Assembly: GCF_000204055.1 (NCBI RefSeq)
Contig: NW_006768783.1
Location: 1,077,266-1,141,265, forward strand
DNA from: Melampsora larici-populina 98AG31
Taxonomy: Eukaryota; Basidiomycota; Pucciniomycetes; Pucciniales; Melampsoraceae
Length of the DNA: 64,000 bases
Direction of reading: 5' to 3'
Under the pieces are notes generated by a model. It made no database searches. It worked only from the letters and a program-made list of their open reading frames with translations, and was not told the origin of the DNA. This document shows positions 48,219 through 59,156 of this stretch, piece by piece. The position numbers were made by a program, and so were the translations under genes. Position 1 is the first letter of the stretch, and the number at the start of each line of letters is the position of its first letter.

Positions 48219-49338
48219 GAAGGATGATGATTTCTTGAATTATAACCCGTGGTTTTTGAACATGAAATTGATGGTTTGAAAAAGGAAATTCGATCAGTTT
48301 TGAAAAATTCTAAATGATGAAAAAACCTCTCAATTGTCAATTCTCTTGTTTCTTTCTCTCATAAGTACGTATATCGAATGATAGAATTGAAATCTCTTTT
48401 ATATCACTCTACGCTTTCTTTTATACATCTGATAAAGTCAGTAAAGATTCGATAATGGATTCAGTAAAAATTTGATAATGGATGCATAAATATAGATATG
48501 ATGAATGCATGATTAATAATGATTTGTTCAAACGTTTGATTTTTTTCTGAACGATCTCATCAAAAGCTTTCATGACCCTATACAGGCCCAGTTCAATTTG
48601 GCTAGATTCTGTGAAATCGCATTGTGAGACACCGCTTTTTTACATTTAGAAAAGCGTTTCATGAAATTTGATGTTTCGTGAGGAGAGTGGTAATCAAGCG
48701 TTTGATTACTTTGTAATTAAAGACGGATGGATCACTTTCCATTCCTTCCAAACGGGGGGGTCAAATGTGGACTTTCCCATCTCTTCTGATTCGACCTTCA
48801 AAAGTCCATTCATTGCTATCATGTCTAGTTCTTCGAGTTCTGACTCTGATGTATCATCAATATCATTTTGACCTGCAATGGAACTTCTCAAGGTCATTAT
48901 CAAAGCCGGAACCAAATTCTTGTCTTCAATAAGCACATAAAAAACCCTGTAGAACATCAAAGCTTTGAGGAAATCACCATACACAAGAGATCCTCGAAGG
49001 CAGTGATGTTTGATTACAAGAGTTATGTTGGATGAACAGGCTTGCCTAGGTCAGGTTGAGGGCGTGTCCTTTTTTCAAAAGGGCTTCAGGACCGTGTCTA
49101 GGCGCCACTGGGTGCATTAGGCATTCTTTTTTGGTAAAGAACAACTTTTTCCCACAAGGATTGGGGGTTTTGAGGGTTTTGAAGGCAAAATTTGTCCAAC
49201 TTCTTGATCCCACTCCTCACAGCTTTTGAATTGAGGTGAATGCTTGATCTTGGCATTTCCAATTGAAAATGGTGCAATCTTTAGTTAGACTGAGAGCAAC
49301 CAAGCAGTTTCCCTAACCAGGAAGCAGGTAAACCCAGT
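48219..49338. other. 3' flank of IMPDH and transposon debris
   Basis: AT-rich to 48550. A minus-strand open frame at 48984-48706 (LKALMFYRVFYVLIEDKNLV, DIDDTSESELEELDMIAMNG) looks protein-like and may be a Harbinger/hAT-type remnant, but it is not assignable. Confidence 0.35.
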
Positions 49339-50207
49339 ATGGTACTTTTGGGTGTGCTTACCTACTTTCTGATCAGTTTTCTGGATGTGCCCGCACCTTT
49401 TGGCCCATTTTTTCAGATACACCTCCAGCATGACCTCAAGGGAATGATGAAAGCTCTTGAAGGCAAGCTTGCTGTCCACCGTCAAAACAGCATGACAGTT
49501 GAAGAACAAGTCATGATTGTTTATATGTCATTGGCAGCTCTGGTTCTAATCAAGTTGCTGGATAGCACTTTTGACGGTCCAGTCACACAATTAGCAAATA
49601 CTGTAACAATGTCTGCCATGCCATTACCTCCCTTGAATACACACTACCAATGTGAAAGAATTTTTATTTGGGAAAAGTGATTACATTTAGAGCAAGAAAT
49701 GATTGAAAATGCACTAAATCAGCATTGAATCAGTGTTATTAGGTATCAAACCAGCATTTTCAATCATTCAATGCATTAAATGTAATAATTTTTTCCTTGG
49801 GAAAACTAATTTATGCTGGTAGTGCCATATACATTGTTCTACCTACCAGAGGGAAGATATGCCCAAGAGAAATTAGATATAACCCTTGTTTCACTCCTTA
49901 CTTCAACAAATGTGTGAGTGCTATTGATGGCACCCACATTCCTTGTGTTGTTCCTGCTGATTGACAACCAGCCTATCAAAACCAAGCATCACTCACCCAA
50001 AATGGCTTAGCAGTGTGTTCATTTGACATGATGTTCACATTTGTGTACGCTGGCTCAGAAGGCACACATCACAGCCCCCAACTACTGGTTGCTGGTAGCC
50101 CAGTGCACCCCATGAGTTCAAACTTTTTTCAAAGTAATGCGTGTCTGCTATCAAGATGGTATGGATCAGTTGCAACAAAATGTGCAATACCACAAAAATT
50201 GAGATGA
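49339..50207 (+). pseudogene. PIF/Harbinger transposase remnant, split by a MITE
   Basis: Left part (49339-49641) contains MTVEEQVMIVYMSL, like the Harbinger region that precedes the catalytic core. Right part (about 49850-50207) contains FNKCVSAIDGTHIPCVVP, then a TGA, then NGLAVCSFDMMFTFVYAGSEGTHHS, matching the Harbinger DDE core (first Asp in AIDGTHI, second in the C.FDM.F.YV..G block). The CACTACC MITE 49642-49824 interrupts it. Stop codons and missing C-terminus make it non-functional. Confidence 0.65.
49642..49824. mobile_element. 183-bp MITE, CACTACC ends, copy 2
   Basis: CACTACCAATGTGAAAG at the left, the reverse complement of CACTACCAGCATAAATTAG at the right. Interior ATTACATTTAGAGCAA, ATGATTGAAAATGC, AAATCAGCATT match the copy at 19824-20016. 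The flanking triplets are ACA and CCA, so the 3-bp duplication has one mismatch. Confidence 0.75.
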
Positions 50208-51874
50208 TGTCATATGACCTCATGAATCTGTACAAAAAGGCACCCCTAATTCCCCACCAAGAATATAGGATGCCACTATTTAGAGCCCTTGGAGCAGTAT
50301 CCAGTGCCCCTTCTTGGGTTGGACACTGGGCTACAAGCAATTTAGCAGTCTCTTTATAAACATGGAGCTTTTTTTCAAGAAAAGGGGGCTCCATCTTTAT
50401 GACAAAATTTACCCCTACATATTTATCCTCCATTGGCCTTGCCATTTTGATTTCTACGCCTACATATTTTGGACAGTATAAGTATAAGGATAGAAACTAA
50501 GAAACAATCTCAAAGTAAAAGCAAAGGTTCTTAGTTTTGTCACTACAGCATGTGACAAGCCACAATTGAGCTTGAGTACACAAGATGGTAGGCATGGCAT
50601 ACTTAAACACAAGATAAATTGAAGGATGGAATGCATAGGTAGAGGGTTCATACAACATAAGGAATAATTGTGGGAGAGTTGTTCATAAGACATAAGAGGG
50701 CACAGAGGTGTCACAAAAAGAAAGAGAACAGAGCTAGAAAACAGAAACAAACAAGGACAGGAGAGCTACAAAAACAAACACAAACAGAAACACAACTATA
50801 AAGTGTAGTTCTTTGGCTACCTCAATGACCACTCCATTTTTACTACTATCTTCAGATTGGGGCATTTTGGGTTTTGGTTGAGTCAAGTGGTGTCCGGAAG
50901 AATGGCAATGTTGGAAGAAGGTAGTTGAAGATGATCAGAGGGGTTTGTAGGAATCTGTACATAGAGAGGGACTTATCATGAATTTAACAAGATCCACACA
51001 ATAGAGAGGAACTTGTCCAATTTTCAGAAAAAGATTTGAAAGAAAAGAGTCAAAAGAAATCACAGAATATTATTTCTATGTAGAAGAATGAACTTTGATT
51101 GAATGCTTGGAATGTGATCAAGAATCACATCTTAAAAGCATTCAGTAATTTTTAAAATGCTTGTAAATAACATAGCAACCACATTTCACTGAATGTGATT
51201 TCTGTACATCACAGACTGCAAGATTTCACCAGGATTGCTTAAGTGAACACAGCCTACATACCAATCATGTCCTGTATGGTTAATCTAGGGCTGTGACTCA
51301 CGTTGTGGGTGCGGCCAACGTTGGACCAACAGCGCTACTGGAACACAGCGGGTTCAGCTGCGTTTCACGGGCCTGTCAACGCAGCGCCAAAAAGCTGCGC
51401 TGCAGGGGCCCGGGAATCCCATTTTTTTATCCGCTGCGTTCCTGCTGCGTTGCCGGTCCCCGGGTAAACAGCGAGTTGCGCTTTTGGCCAGCTGTACCGC
51501 TGCCAGCGGTACAGCGGTACAGCAGGTCGAGTACTTGTGTAGGGTCCCAAAGGACCACAAAATGAGCAACAAAACACAGCAACCACCCTAGACCACCCCT
51601 TCCTTCCCACCCAGTACCACCCCTTCCGTCACAATTTCCCAGTTTGGAGCCGCCCACATCACCCTTTCCACCACTCAATACGCAAAAGCTTGCCCCAATA
51701 AAACAAAGTGACCTAAAATGGTTTGCAAGGAACACCATCAAGATCAATCGATCCGCCTGGCATTCCTAATAAAGAGTCTAGGTAAGACACCGTTTTAACT
51801 TTTTCCAACCTCTATCCCTCGCTCATCATATTGAACAAAAAAATACAATAACCCCCAAATCCATTCATATCAAC
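50208..51874. other. Anonymous stretch left of the retrotransposon
   Basis: AT-rich, no gene, except the GC-rich patch listed separately. Confidence 0.35.
51290..51560. repeat. CpG-rich GC-rich patch with inverted motifs
   Basis: Repeated CGCTGC/GCAGCG, GGGGCCCGGG and CAGCGGTACAGCGGTACAGC words in AT-rich surroundings. Composition and words (GCAGCGC, CCCATTTTTT) resemble the ends of the TIR element at 57052-58318, so it may be a fragment of the same family. Confidence 0.45.
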
Positions 51875-52037
51875 TGTTATGAGCCCATAAGGATAATATG
51901 CTTGTATGCTACTATTGAGATCTCACTCTACTTGAGTCCTGCGAGTCAGAGATTTTACATTCTCACGTTGCAATCTTATTATAGTACAAGGACACCTTTT
52001 AGTAGACCCTTGATTGCCAACTCACAAGGTCCTAATA
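51875..52037 (+). repeat. 5' LTR
   Basis: 163 bp, starts TGTTATGAGCCCATAAGG and ends AAGGTCCTAATA; identical to the 3' LTR except two substitutions. Confidence 0.9.
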
Positions 52038-52399
52038 TATTGCAACGCCTATTCTCAAGATCAACCGGCTACAACAGATCTCGAGCATCAACAAAGAAGA
52101 AGAAGATCAATCAAAAAGTTAAGAAGAAAAAGTCTAAAGATTAGTTAGAGTTCAAGATCTGTATCAGAATCAAAGTTTAAAAGTAGTTTAACTCCGCAAT
52201 CCGAACAAAATTAAAGTATTGAAGATTATCATATTCCATCAAGTAGTTCATCATCCGCAAGTAAAGTTATATCACCACTGAATCACATGCAATCTCATTC
52301 ACAACACCAAACTTCAAAGTACCTTGTTCTTCGACTTCAGAGTCAAGTAACCTTTCAACAAAATCTAGCGAGGTCTTCCACAAACTTGAAGAGAACGTG
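52038..52399 (+). other. Retrotransposon leader
   Basis: Region between 5' LTR and gag; should contain the primer binding site directly after 52037 (TATTGCAACGCC...), but no tRNA match could be assigned by eye. Confidence 0.5.
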
Positions 52400-53536
52400 A
52401 TGGAACCACAACCTGACCCAACCATAGCTGAAGTCTTGCGGCAATTAAATCAATTGACAACACAATTTGCCAAAGTCAAAGCCAGCCTAGCTGATGAAAC
52501 GCAGAAACGCCACGAAGCGGAAGTTCAGCTCCATCAGTATGAGACGAGCAATATTCAAACCTCTTCCTCATCTGATCAACCGGCTGACCCGTCAAATCCT
52601 GTACCTGTACAACCTGTCTATGTCAATTAAACTGTGCAACCACGTCAACCAAAAATGTCAACCCCCGATAAATTCAATGGAAGCAAGGGCTCTAAAGCTG
52701 AAGTCTTCATGAATCAGCTTGGATTGTATATGCAATTGAACAATCACTTATTCGCAAATGATCAGGCTAAAGTCGCCTTCGCATTATTGTACACATCAGG
52801 AAAAGCTAGCATTTGGGGTCAAAGTTTGACCAATCAACTTTTAGATCCTGAATCGTCTGAATCGGTAACTTGGACTAAGTTTATCACCTCTTTTATAGCT
52901 ACCTTCTTCGATTCAGAAAGAGTATCGAAAGCTGAAAAAGAAATACGAGAATTAAAACAGAAAGGATCAGTTGCGGATTATTGGATACAATTTTCGGAGT
53001 TAGCATTAGTAATCAAATGGCCTCAAAATATATTAATGTCTCATTTTGAACAAGACTTAAAGAGGGAAATCACAGTTTATATGATCAAGGATGTATTCAA
53101 CAACACCAAAGAGATGTTGCAATTTGTGATCAAACTAGATAATAAATTAAATCGACACACAAATGAAACTAGTTACTCATTTTCAACACCTCCATCAAAT
53201 CCTGTTTTGTGAGTAAATCCCGACGCCATGGACTGCTCAGCGTACAAGTTAAACATATCTAACAAGGAGTACAAACGTAGAGGGAGCATGAAGGCGTGTT
53301 ACAAATGTGGGAAAACAGGACATTACATTGCTGATTGCTTTGTTGGTAAACGTGGAAGGATGTGGAATTAATCAGGATTTAAAAATGATTCAAATTCAGG
53401 GTTTAAGAATGATTCAAATGAAAGTAAATTAAAGGCAAGGATAGCTGAATTAGAAGGACAATTAGGAAGTAGTAGTAGTGCTGCAGGCAGTGGTAGTAGA
53501 GCTGAATTGTCAAAAAATGGCAAAGCTCGGGAGTGA
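52400..53536 (+). pseudogene. gag (with in-frame stops)
   Basis: From ATG 52400 a single frame runs to TGA 53534-53536 with internal stops TAA 52628, TGA 53210 and TAA 53369. Features: coiled-coil start (VLRQLNQLTTQFAKVKASLA), a retrotransposon Gag capsid part (KFNGSKGSKAEVFMNQL ... WTKFITSFIATFFD), and one zinc knuckle CYKCGKTGHYIADC at about 53297. The internal stops are compatible with single C-to-T changes. Coat and RNA packaging role in the intact family. Confidence 0.8.
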
Positions 53537-53949
53537 ATGTTGTGCCTCCCCCGAGCAACGAGAAAGTGGGTTTAGAATTAGGTGACATTAGTAATCTTGA
53601 AATGAAAGATACCAGAATCATTGCTAAACTGTCCCTTTACGGCCCACAAACTGCCACAACCAAACAAGTACGAGCCCTAGTAGATAGCGGCGCTACTCAT
53701 GAAGCGGTGACTGAGAGCCTTGTAAGAGAATTAAGTCTTTTCACCACCCCTCTGCAAGAATCACAAAGCGTGGTGGGTTTTAGCGGTGTAGAATCTAAAG
53801 TAAATGATGTAGGAAAATACTTCATCAACTGTGCCAAGAACCCAACAACTTTCATTGTCACTGAATTACGAGACAAGTACGATGTAATCCTTGGAATGCC
53901 ATGGATCAAAAAAATTATCAGATTATCAACTGGGAAGACAGCAAATTAG
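53533..53949 (+). pseudogene. pol: aspartic protease region
   Basis: Contains the retropepsin motif ALVDSGATHEAV and the later YDVILGMPWI. Frame changes to that of the reverse transcriptase in an A-rich run near 53909, most simply a one-base indel. Confidence 0.8.
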
Positions 53950-55487
53950 AAGACTCGACTCATGCCATTGCAGTTGTTGAAGCAACATCGTCAGTTCCGA
54001 AAGAATCCTCGAATGACTACCCTTTGGAGCCAGAGAGGCAAGTTAGGAATTGTGACGAGGGGGTGGAGTTTGTAAACTCATTAACACCCCCGCAATGTGA
54101 GTTTGCTACTTCTCCAATTCCTCCATTTCCTGAAGCAGCTGGCAAGCGGACTCCCTTTCTAGAATTCTCAACCAATGAACCACCAAAGGACGTCAATCAG
54201 GTTTTACCAAAGGACTCTCACATTGCAGCTTCTTCAAATCCGAAATCAACCTCTATGGATCAAGTGATACCTATGGGGAACACTAGGAAATTTGAAGAGG
54301 GGGTGGAGTGTTTAAGCTCGTCAACACCCCCGCAATGTGAGTTTGATATTTCCCACTCACCATATGTCAAAGAAGCGACTGGCAAGCGCTCCTTTCCTCT
54401 GAATTTAAGGCCGCAGACTCATAGATCGAACTCAAAACACCTGATATTGACACCGAGACGATTATATGCCAAAGAAATAGGTATAACCAGAACCCCTCAA
54501 CTGAGCATAGCAGCTGCAAAAACGCCGTGGAACGTATCAGCTAAATTAGCGGCTGAAAACGCAAAGAACACACCGGAAAAAACGGAAAAGGAGCTTGTCC
54601 CAAAGTGCTATCACAAATACTTGGGAATGTTCAAAAAGAGCAATGCAAACGTCTTGCCCCCTCACCGTCCATACGATTTCAGAGTCGGTTTACTTCCAAA
54701 CGCGGTCCCACAAGCTGGAAGGGTAATACCCCTCTCTCCAAAGGAAGATGAAGTACTTTGTGAGATGCTGGAAAAAGGTCTAGCTAATGGAACAATTTGC
54801 CAAACCACGTCACCATGGGCCGCACCTGTACTATTCACAGGGAAAAAATATGGCAACCTCTGGCCTTGTTTCGATTACCAACGACTGAATGCTTTAACTG
54901 TCAAAAATAAATACCCTTTACCACTCACAATGGAGTTAATAGACAGCCTATTGGACGCTGACAGATTCACGAGCCTGGACAAGAGAAATGGATACAATAA
55001 CTTGCGTGTACGAGAGGGTGACAAGGCCAAACTAGCATTTATCTGCAAAGCTGGACAGTTCGAACCTTTGACAATGCCATTTGGGCCTACAGGTGCTCCT
55101 GGATTTTTTCAATTTTTCATTCAGGACATACTCAAGGCTCACATAGGACGAGATGTAGCAGCATATCTGGATGACATCTTAATTTATACAAAACCCGGAG
55201 AGGACCATGAGGCTAGAGTTAAAGAAATATTGGACATCCTCAAAGCGCAGAATGTTTGGTTAAAACCCAAAAAATGCAAATTTTCTCAAACTGAAGTATC
55301 CCACCTAGGATTAATCATATCAAAAAATCAGATTAAGATGGATGCCACCAAAGTTGAAGCCGTGAAGAACTGGCCAGTCCCACAAAACGTAACCAAAGTG
55401 CAAATCTTCCTTGGGTTTGCAAACCTTTATCACCGATTTACATCTCATTTTTCAAAAATTGCGAAGCCCCTGCATGAACTGTTGTAA
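53901..55487 (+). pseudogene. pol: reverse transcriptase
   Basis: 528-residue open frame. Linker with acidic and Pro-rich segments, then RT motifs: LANGTICQTTSPWAAPVLF, FDYQRLNALTVKNKYPLP, LTMPFGPTGAPGFFQ, catalytic YLDDILIY, LKPKKCKFSQTEVSHLGL. Ends at TAA 55485-55487; the RNase H part continues in the same frame beyond it and a further TAG near 55521. Confidence 0.9.
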
Positions 55488-55598
55488 AGTTTGAATGGAC
55501 CGGACCTAGACAGGAAGCATTAGATTGCCAATCCGTATCGACCCTTTATTCTGGAGTGTGATTGCTCCGATTTTGCGTTAGGAGCAGTCCTATCCCAG

Positions 55599-57051
55599 GT
55601 GTCAGCGGACAACGACAAACTCCATCCAGTCGCATACTTATCAAGGTCTTTAATTCAGGCTGAACGTAATTATGAAATATTCAATAAGGAGTTATTAGCA
55701 GTTGTCAGTGCCTTCAAAGAGTGGAGACAATATTTAGAAGGAAATCCTGGCAAGCTAAGTGTAATTGTCTATACGGATCACAAGAACCTGCAGTCCCTGA
55801 TGACTACAAAGGAACTGACACGTCGTCAAGCCAGGTGGGCCAAAGTGCTGGAAAGGTTTGACTTTGAAATCAGATTTAGACCGGGAAAGCAATCAACAAA
55901 GCCCAATGCCCTATCACGCCGACCTGATCTAGCGCCGAGCAAGGACGAAAAACTGACATTTGGACAAATGCTGAAGCCACATAACTTTCCGAGTGATGCT
56001 TTTATTGACGAATTTGATGCTCTTGAATCATGGTTTGTACCAGAAAGCAAAGTTGATGGTGGGAATGAAGAAATCGAAATTGATATGACTGAAATTATGC
56101 AACTAGAAGATAAGGAAGAAGATGAAGAGTTAGCGTGCAATGACACTCAGATAATGGAAGAAGTGAAGAGAGTGTCAAAGGAAGATCCGAGAGTGAATGA
56201 GATCATGCAACTATACAAGGACATACGTCCTAACTCAAAGCACCTAGACGGATACTCAATGTCAAATGGTCTACTCTATTTCAGAGGATGGATAGTAGTG
56301 CCTAACAATGCTAACATGAAATTTCAGATCCTCAAGTCGAGACACGATAGTCTGATGGTAGGACATCCAGGTCAATCAAGAACACTAGCCCCAGTCAAGC
56401 GCACTTATCACTGGCCTTCTATGAAGGCGTACGTAAACAAATACGTTGATGGCTGTCAATCATGCCAACGAGTGAAACCACGGACAACTAAGCAGTTAGG
56501 AACTCTACAACCCCTACCAATACCCAAGGGCCCGTGGATGGATGTGTGCTATGACCTAATAACAGACCTACCGGAATCAGAGGGGAGTGACTCAATCTTA
56601 ACAGTAGTAGATAGATTGACAAAGATGGCTCATTTCATCAATTGTAAAAAATCTATGAAATCTGATGAACTAGTGACGCTGATGATACAGCACGTGTGGA
56701 AGTTGCACGGCACGCCTCAAACAATCACTTCTGACAGAGGAAGTGTGTTCATATTGACAATCACCAAACAGATCAACAAGAAATTAGGAATCAAAACTCA
56801 ATCATCAACAGTGTACCACCCGCAAACCGACGGACAGTCTGAAATAACAAACAAAGCGGTGGAACAATATATTTGTCACTTTGCAAATTATATGCAAGAC
56901 AACTGGGTTTCACTATTACCAACAGCAGAATTTTCCTATAACAATAACTTTCACATATCCATAGGAATGTCTCCATTTTGAGCTAACTATGGTTTTGATG
57001 CAAACTTCACAGGAATAGCGTCAACTGAGCAGTGTTTACCAACAGTGGAAG
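55599..57051 (+). pseudogene. pol: RNase H and integrase (5' part)
   Basis: RNase H (LHPVAYLSRSL, YTDHKNLQSL, RRQARWAKVLERFDFEIRF), an acidic linker, integrase zinc domain (H..H..CQSCQ) and core (MDVCYDLITDLP, ITSDRGSVF, YHPQTDGQSEITNKAVE). TGA at 56979 stops the frame; the integrase text continues to the transposon insertion at 57052. Confidence 0.9.
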
Positions 57052-58318
57052 CAACACCCAAACCCCGCCGCGGAAAACTGGGGCAGCGCTGCGGCAGCGC
57101 GGGGGTCCTGCCGCACCCTCAGTCTGCTGAAGGTTCACTGGGATAAAACCACGCCGCAGCCCATTTTTTACTGGGGTCCAACCCGCCGCTGCCCCATTGA
57201 CGGTACCCCAGGGGGAACCTAGGGGCCCATTGTGGCATGTACTGTAGGTGACTGTACATTTTCAGCCCCTGACACTTCCAATTGTTAGTTCAGATGAACA
57301 GTCACAACTCGTGTTTTCTGACGATTTTATTTAAAGATAAAAAATACCAAACCAACTCCACAAACCTCAGGAAAGAACTCAGCAACACAAATATTCTCTC
57401 AAAAACAAACAATCCTCATATGAAAAGTAAGTAACCCAAACTAATTTCTCCTTTAAACCTTGTTCCATTTAATCGAACTTAATCCATCTCTAATAGGCAA
57501 CATAACCACATCAACTTCAGAATGATCCAAAATCTCCTCATTCCAATCACTTAAAATTTGACCATATTGATTAATGTTTTTGACAGAATCTTCACTGACA
57601 TTTAATTTTGATGAATCATTTAATTCGATTGAAATGGTGAATATGTGGTAGCTTTATAGATTGTATTATTGATTATGGATAATAATTCATGATTTATGAT
57701 TTCATTAAATTACTTTGAATATGAAGTTCTATCTGCATCAATTAGAATCTGTAAAATTAAAGAAAAGTCCAACAAAAAATGAATTCAGTCAAAAGAAAAA
57801 ACATGAGTATTGATTTCATAAAAAGAAGTTCTAGCTTACCATATCAAAAGGTTCTTCACCATCAAGGTTCATTTTCTCTAAACTATCAAAAGCAGATCCA
57901 ATCTTAACTTCAATCAACTTAAGGTTAGTATTCTAATCTAATGACTTTTTCAATTCCTTTAGTTAATGAAAATATTAAAGTCATCATACCTGTAAACATT
58001 GATTTCTAAAATCCTTTTAGGTTTGATAACAGATTTAGCATCATTTAAACAAATTGTAATTGTAGATTAAATGATTACAGTTGTACATTGAATGGCTTGC
58101 AAGGTAGATTTTTCTTGGTGTTAATTTCATTTTTTCAAATTTAGTGAAGAAACCCCAGTCTGCGGCGCGCTGCGATCGTCTCGAGCACGCCGCGGTCTCC
58201 TTGCAATTTTTTCTCACTTCGGCAGCGTTGCGGTGAGGTCCCTTCAAAACTGGGGTCAATTGCACCACTGCCTCTGTGGATCCAAAATCCGCCGCGCTGC
58301 GGCGGGGTTTGGGTGTTG
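57052..58318. mobile_element. 1.27-kb TIR transposon carrying a captured gene fragment
   Basis: Begins CAACACCCAAACCCCGCCGC and ends in its exact reverse complement (20 bp perfect), with GC-rich sub-terminal sequence on both sides (about 57052-57235 and 58150-58318). A perfect 7-bp direct duplication GTGGAAG flanks it (57045-57051, 58319-58325) and the retrotransposon frame continues across. The AT-rich interior contains exons of an O-methyltransferase on the minus strand. No transposase; superfamily uncertain (7 bp fits neither the usual 8 of hAT nor 9 of Mutator). Confidence 0.85.
57453..58020 (-). pseudogene. Captured fragment of a SAM-dependent O-methyltransferase gene
   Basis: Minus strand, inside the TIR transposon. 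Exon 57917-57840 (26 codons) reads LIEVKIGSAFDSLEKM..GEEPFDM, preceded by an intron with ACTAAC and AG and followed by GTAAGC. After a 91-nt intron, the exon from 57748 begins ILIDADRTSYSK, the IDAD motif that follows PFD in caffeoyl-CoA/catechol-type O-methyltransferases (Methyltransf_3). Further on, SEVDVVMLPIRDGLSSIKW matches the family C-terminus. An upstream piece (KPKRILEINVY, to about 58020) may belong to the preceding exon. Defects: a TAA shortly after IDAD, a frame change before the last block, and no N-terminal SAM motif. So it is a non-functional captured gene 3' part with introns retained. Confidence 0.7.
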
Positions 58319-58325
58319 GTGGAAG

Positions 58326-58905
58326 ATTGAATACAACAAATCAACGAAGTTCAAGACGAACTTAAGTGTGCAATGGAAGAAGCTCAGGAGACAATGAAAC
58401 TTTGGTTTGACAAGAAGGTGAATTTGACTCCGAAGTGGAAAGTGGATGAAGAAGTGTAGCTAAACAGTAAGCACATATCAACAACGCTTCCAACGGCAAT
58501 ATTCTCTCACCGTTGGATGGGACCTTTCCCCATAGAGAGCCAAGTGTCTACTAATGCATACAGATTGAGACTACCAGCGTCAATGAAGAAAATCCACCCG
58601 GTATTTCATGTGTGTTTATTACAAAAAGCAACAAAAAGTCAAATTGAAAATCAAGTACAATCACCTCAAGAACCAATAAGAATTCAGGATGAAGAAGAAT
58701 ACGAAGTGAAGAAGTATTAGACAAAAGGAGAAGAGGAAGAAAAATTGAATACTTAATTAATTGGAAAGGATATACACCGAAACATGATTCATGGGAGCCT
58801 GAATCAGGACTTATGAATGCACAGGAATTAGTCAATGAATTTAACCGCAAGTACCCATCAAGCGAATTCAAATCCAAACGGACAAGGAGAGTAAAGAGAG
58901 GATGA
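58326..58905 (+). pseudogene. pol: integrase C-terminus and chromodomain
   Basis: Resumes after the insertion: an integrase tail with HRWMGPFPIESQVSTNAYRL and MKKIHPVFHVCLL, then a chromodomain (IEYLINWKGYTPKHDSWEP) ending in a basic tail. A stop at 58718 plus a one-base shift separates the two. Chromodomains target Ty3 integration to modified histones in the intact family. Confidence 0.85.
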
Positions 58906-58977
58906 AGCTTTTTCCCGACGGGGTTTTTTAATGCCAATCCGGGGAAGATGTTAGACCCAGCAAGAGGGGGTTGGAAC

Positions 58978-58993
58978 ATAAAGGGGGGAGTGG
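58978..58993 (+). promoter_or_regulatory. Polypurine tract
   Basis: Purine-rich AAAGGGGGGAGTGG directly before the 3' LTR; plus-strand primer site of reverse transcription. Confidence 0.7.
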
Positions 58994-59156
58994 TGTTATG
59001 AGCCCATAAGGATAATATGCTTGTATGCTACTATTGAGATCTCACTCTACTTGAGTCCTGCGAGTCAGAGATTTTACATTCTCACGTTGAAATCTTATTA
59101 TAGTACAAGGACACCTTTTAGTAGACCCTTGATCGCCAACTCACAAGGTCCTAATA
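58994..59156 (+). repeat. 3' LTR
   Basis: 163 bp, starts TGTTATGAGCCC; two substitutions relative to the 5' LTR (C/A near 59087 and T/C near 59133). Confidence 0.9.

Larger units (their letters stand above)
51875..59156 (+). mobile_element. Ty3/gypsy chromodomain LTR retrotransposon, interrupted and decayed
   Basis: 163-bp LTRs at both ends (51875-52037 and 58994-59156) differ at only two positions, so the insertion is recent. Internal order is gag with CCHC zinc knuckle, aspartic protease, reverse transcriptase, RNase H, integrase, chromodomain, i.e. a chromovirus-type Ty3/gypsy element. It is broken by several in-frame stops, frameshifts and the DNA transposon at 57052-58318. No 5-bp target duplication is seen (TCAAC left, GCATC right). 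Confidence 0.9.

Noticed and set aside
51875..59156. Intact, active retrotransposon
   Set aside because: Multiple in-frame stops, frameshifts and a DNA transposon insertion.
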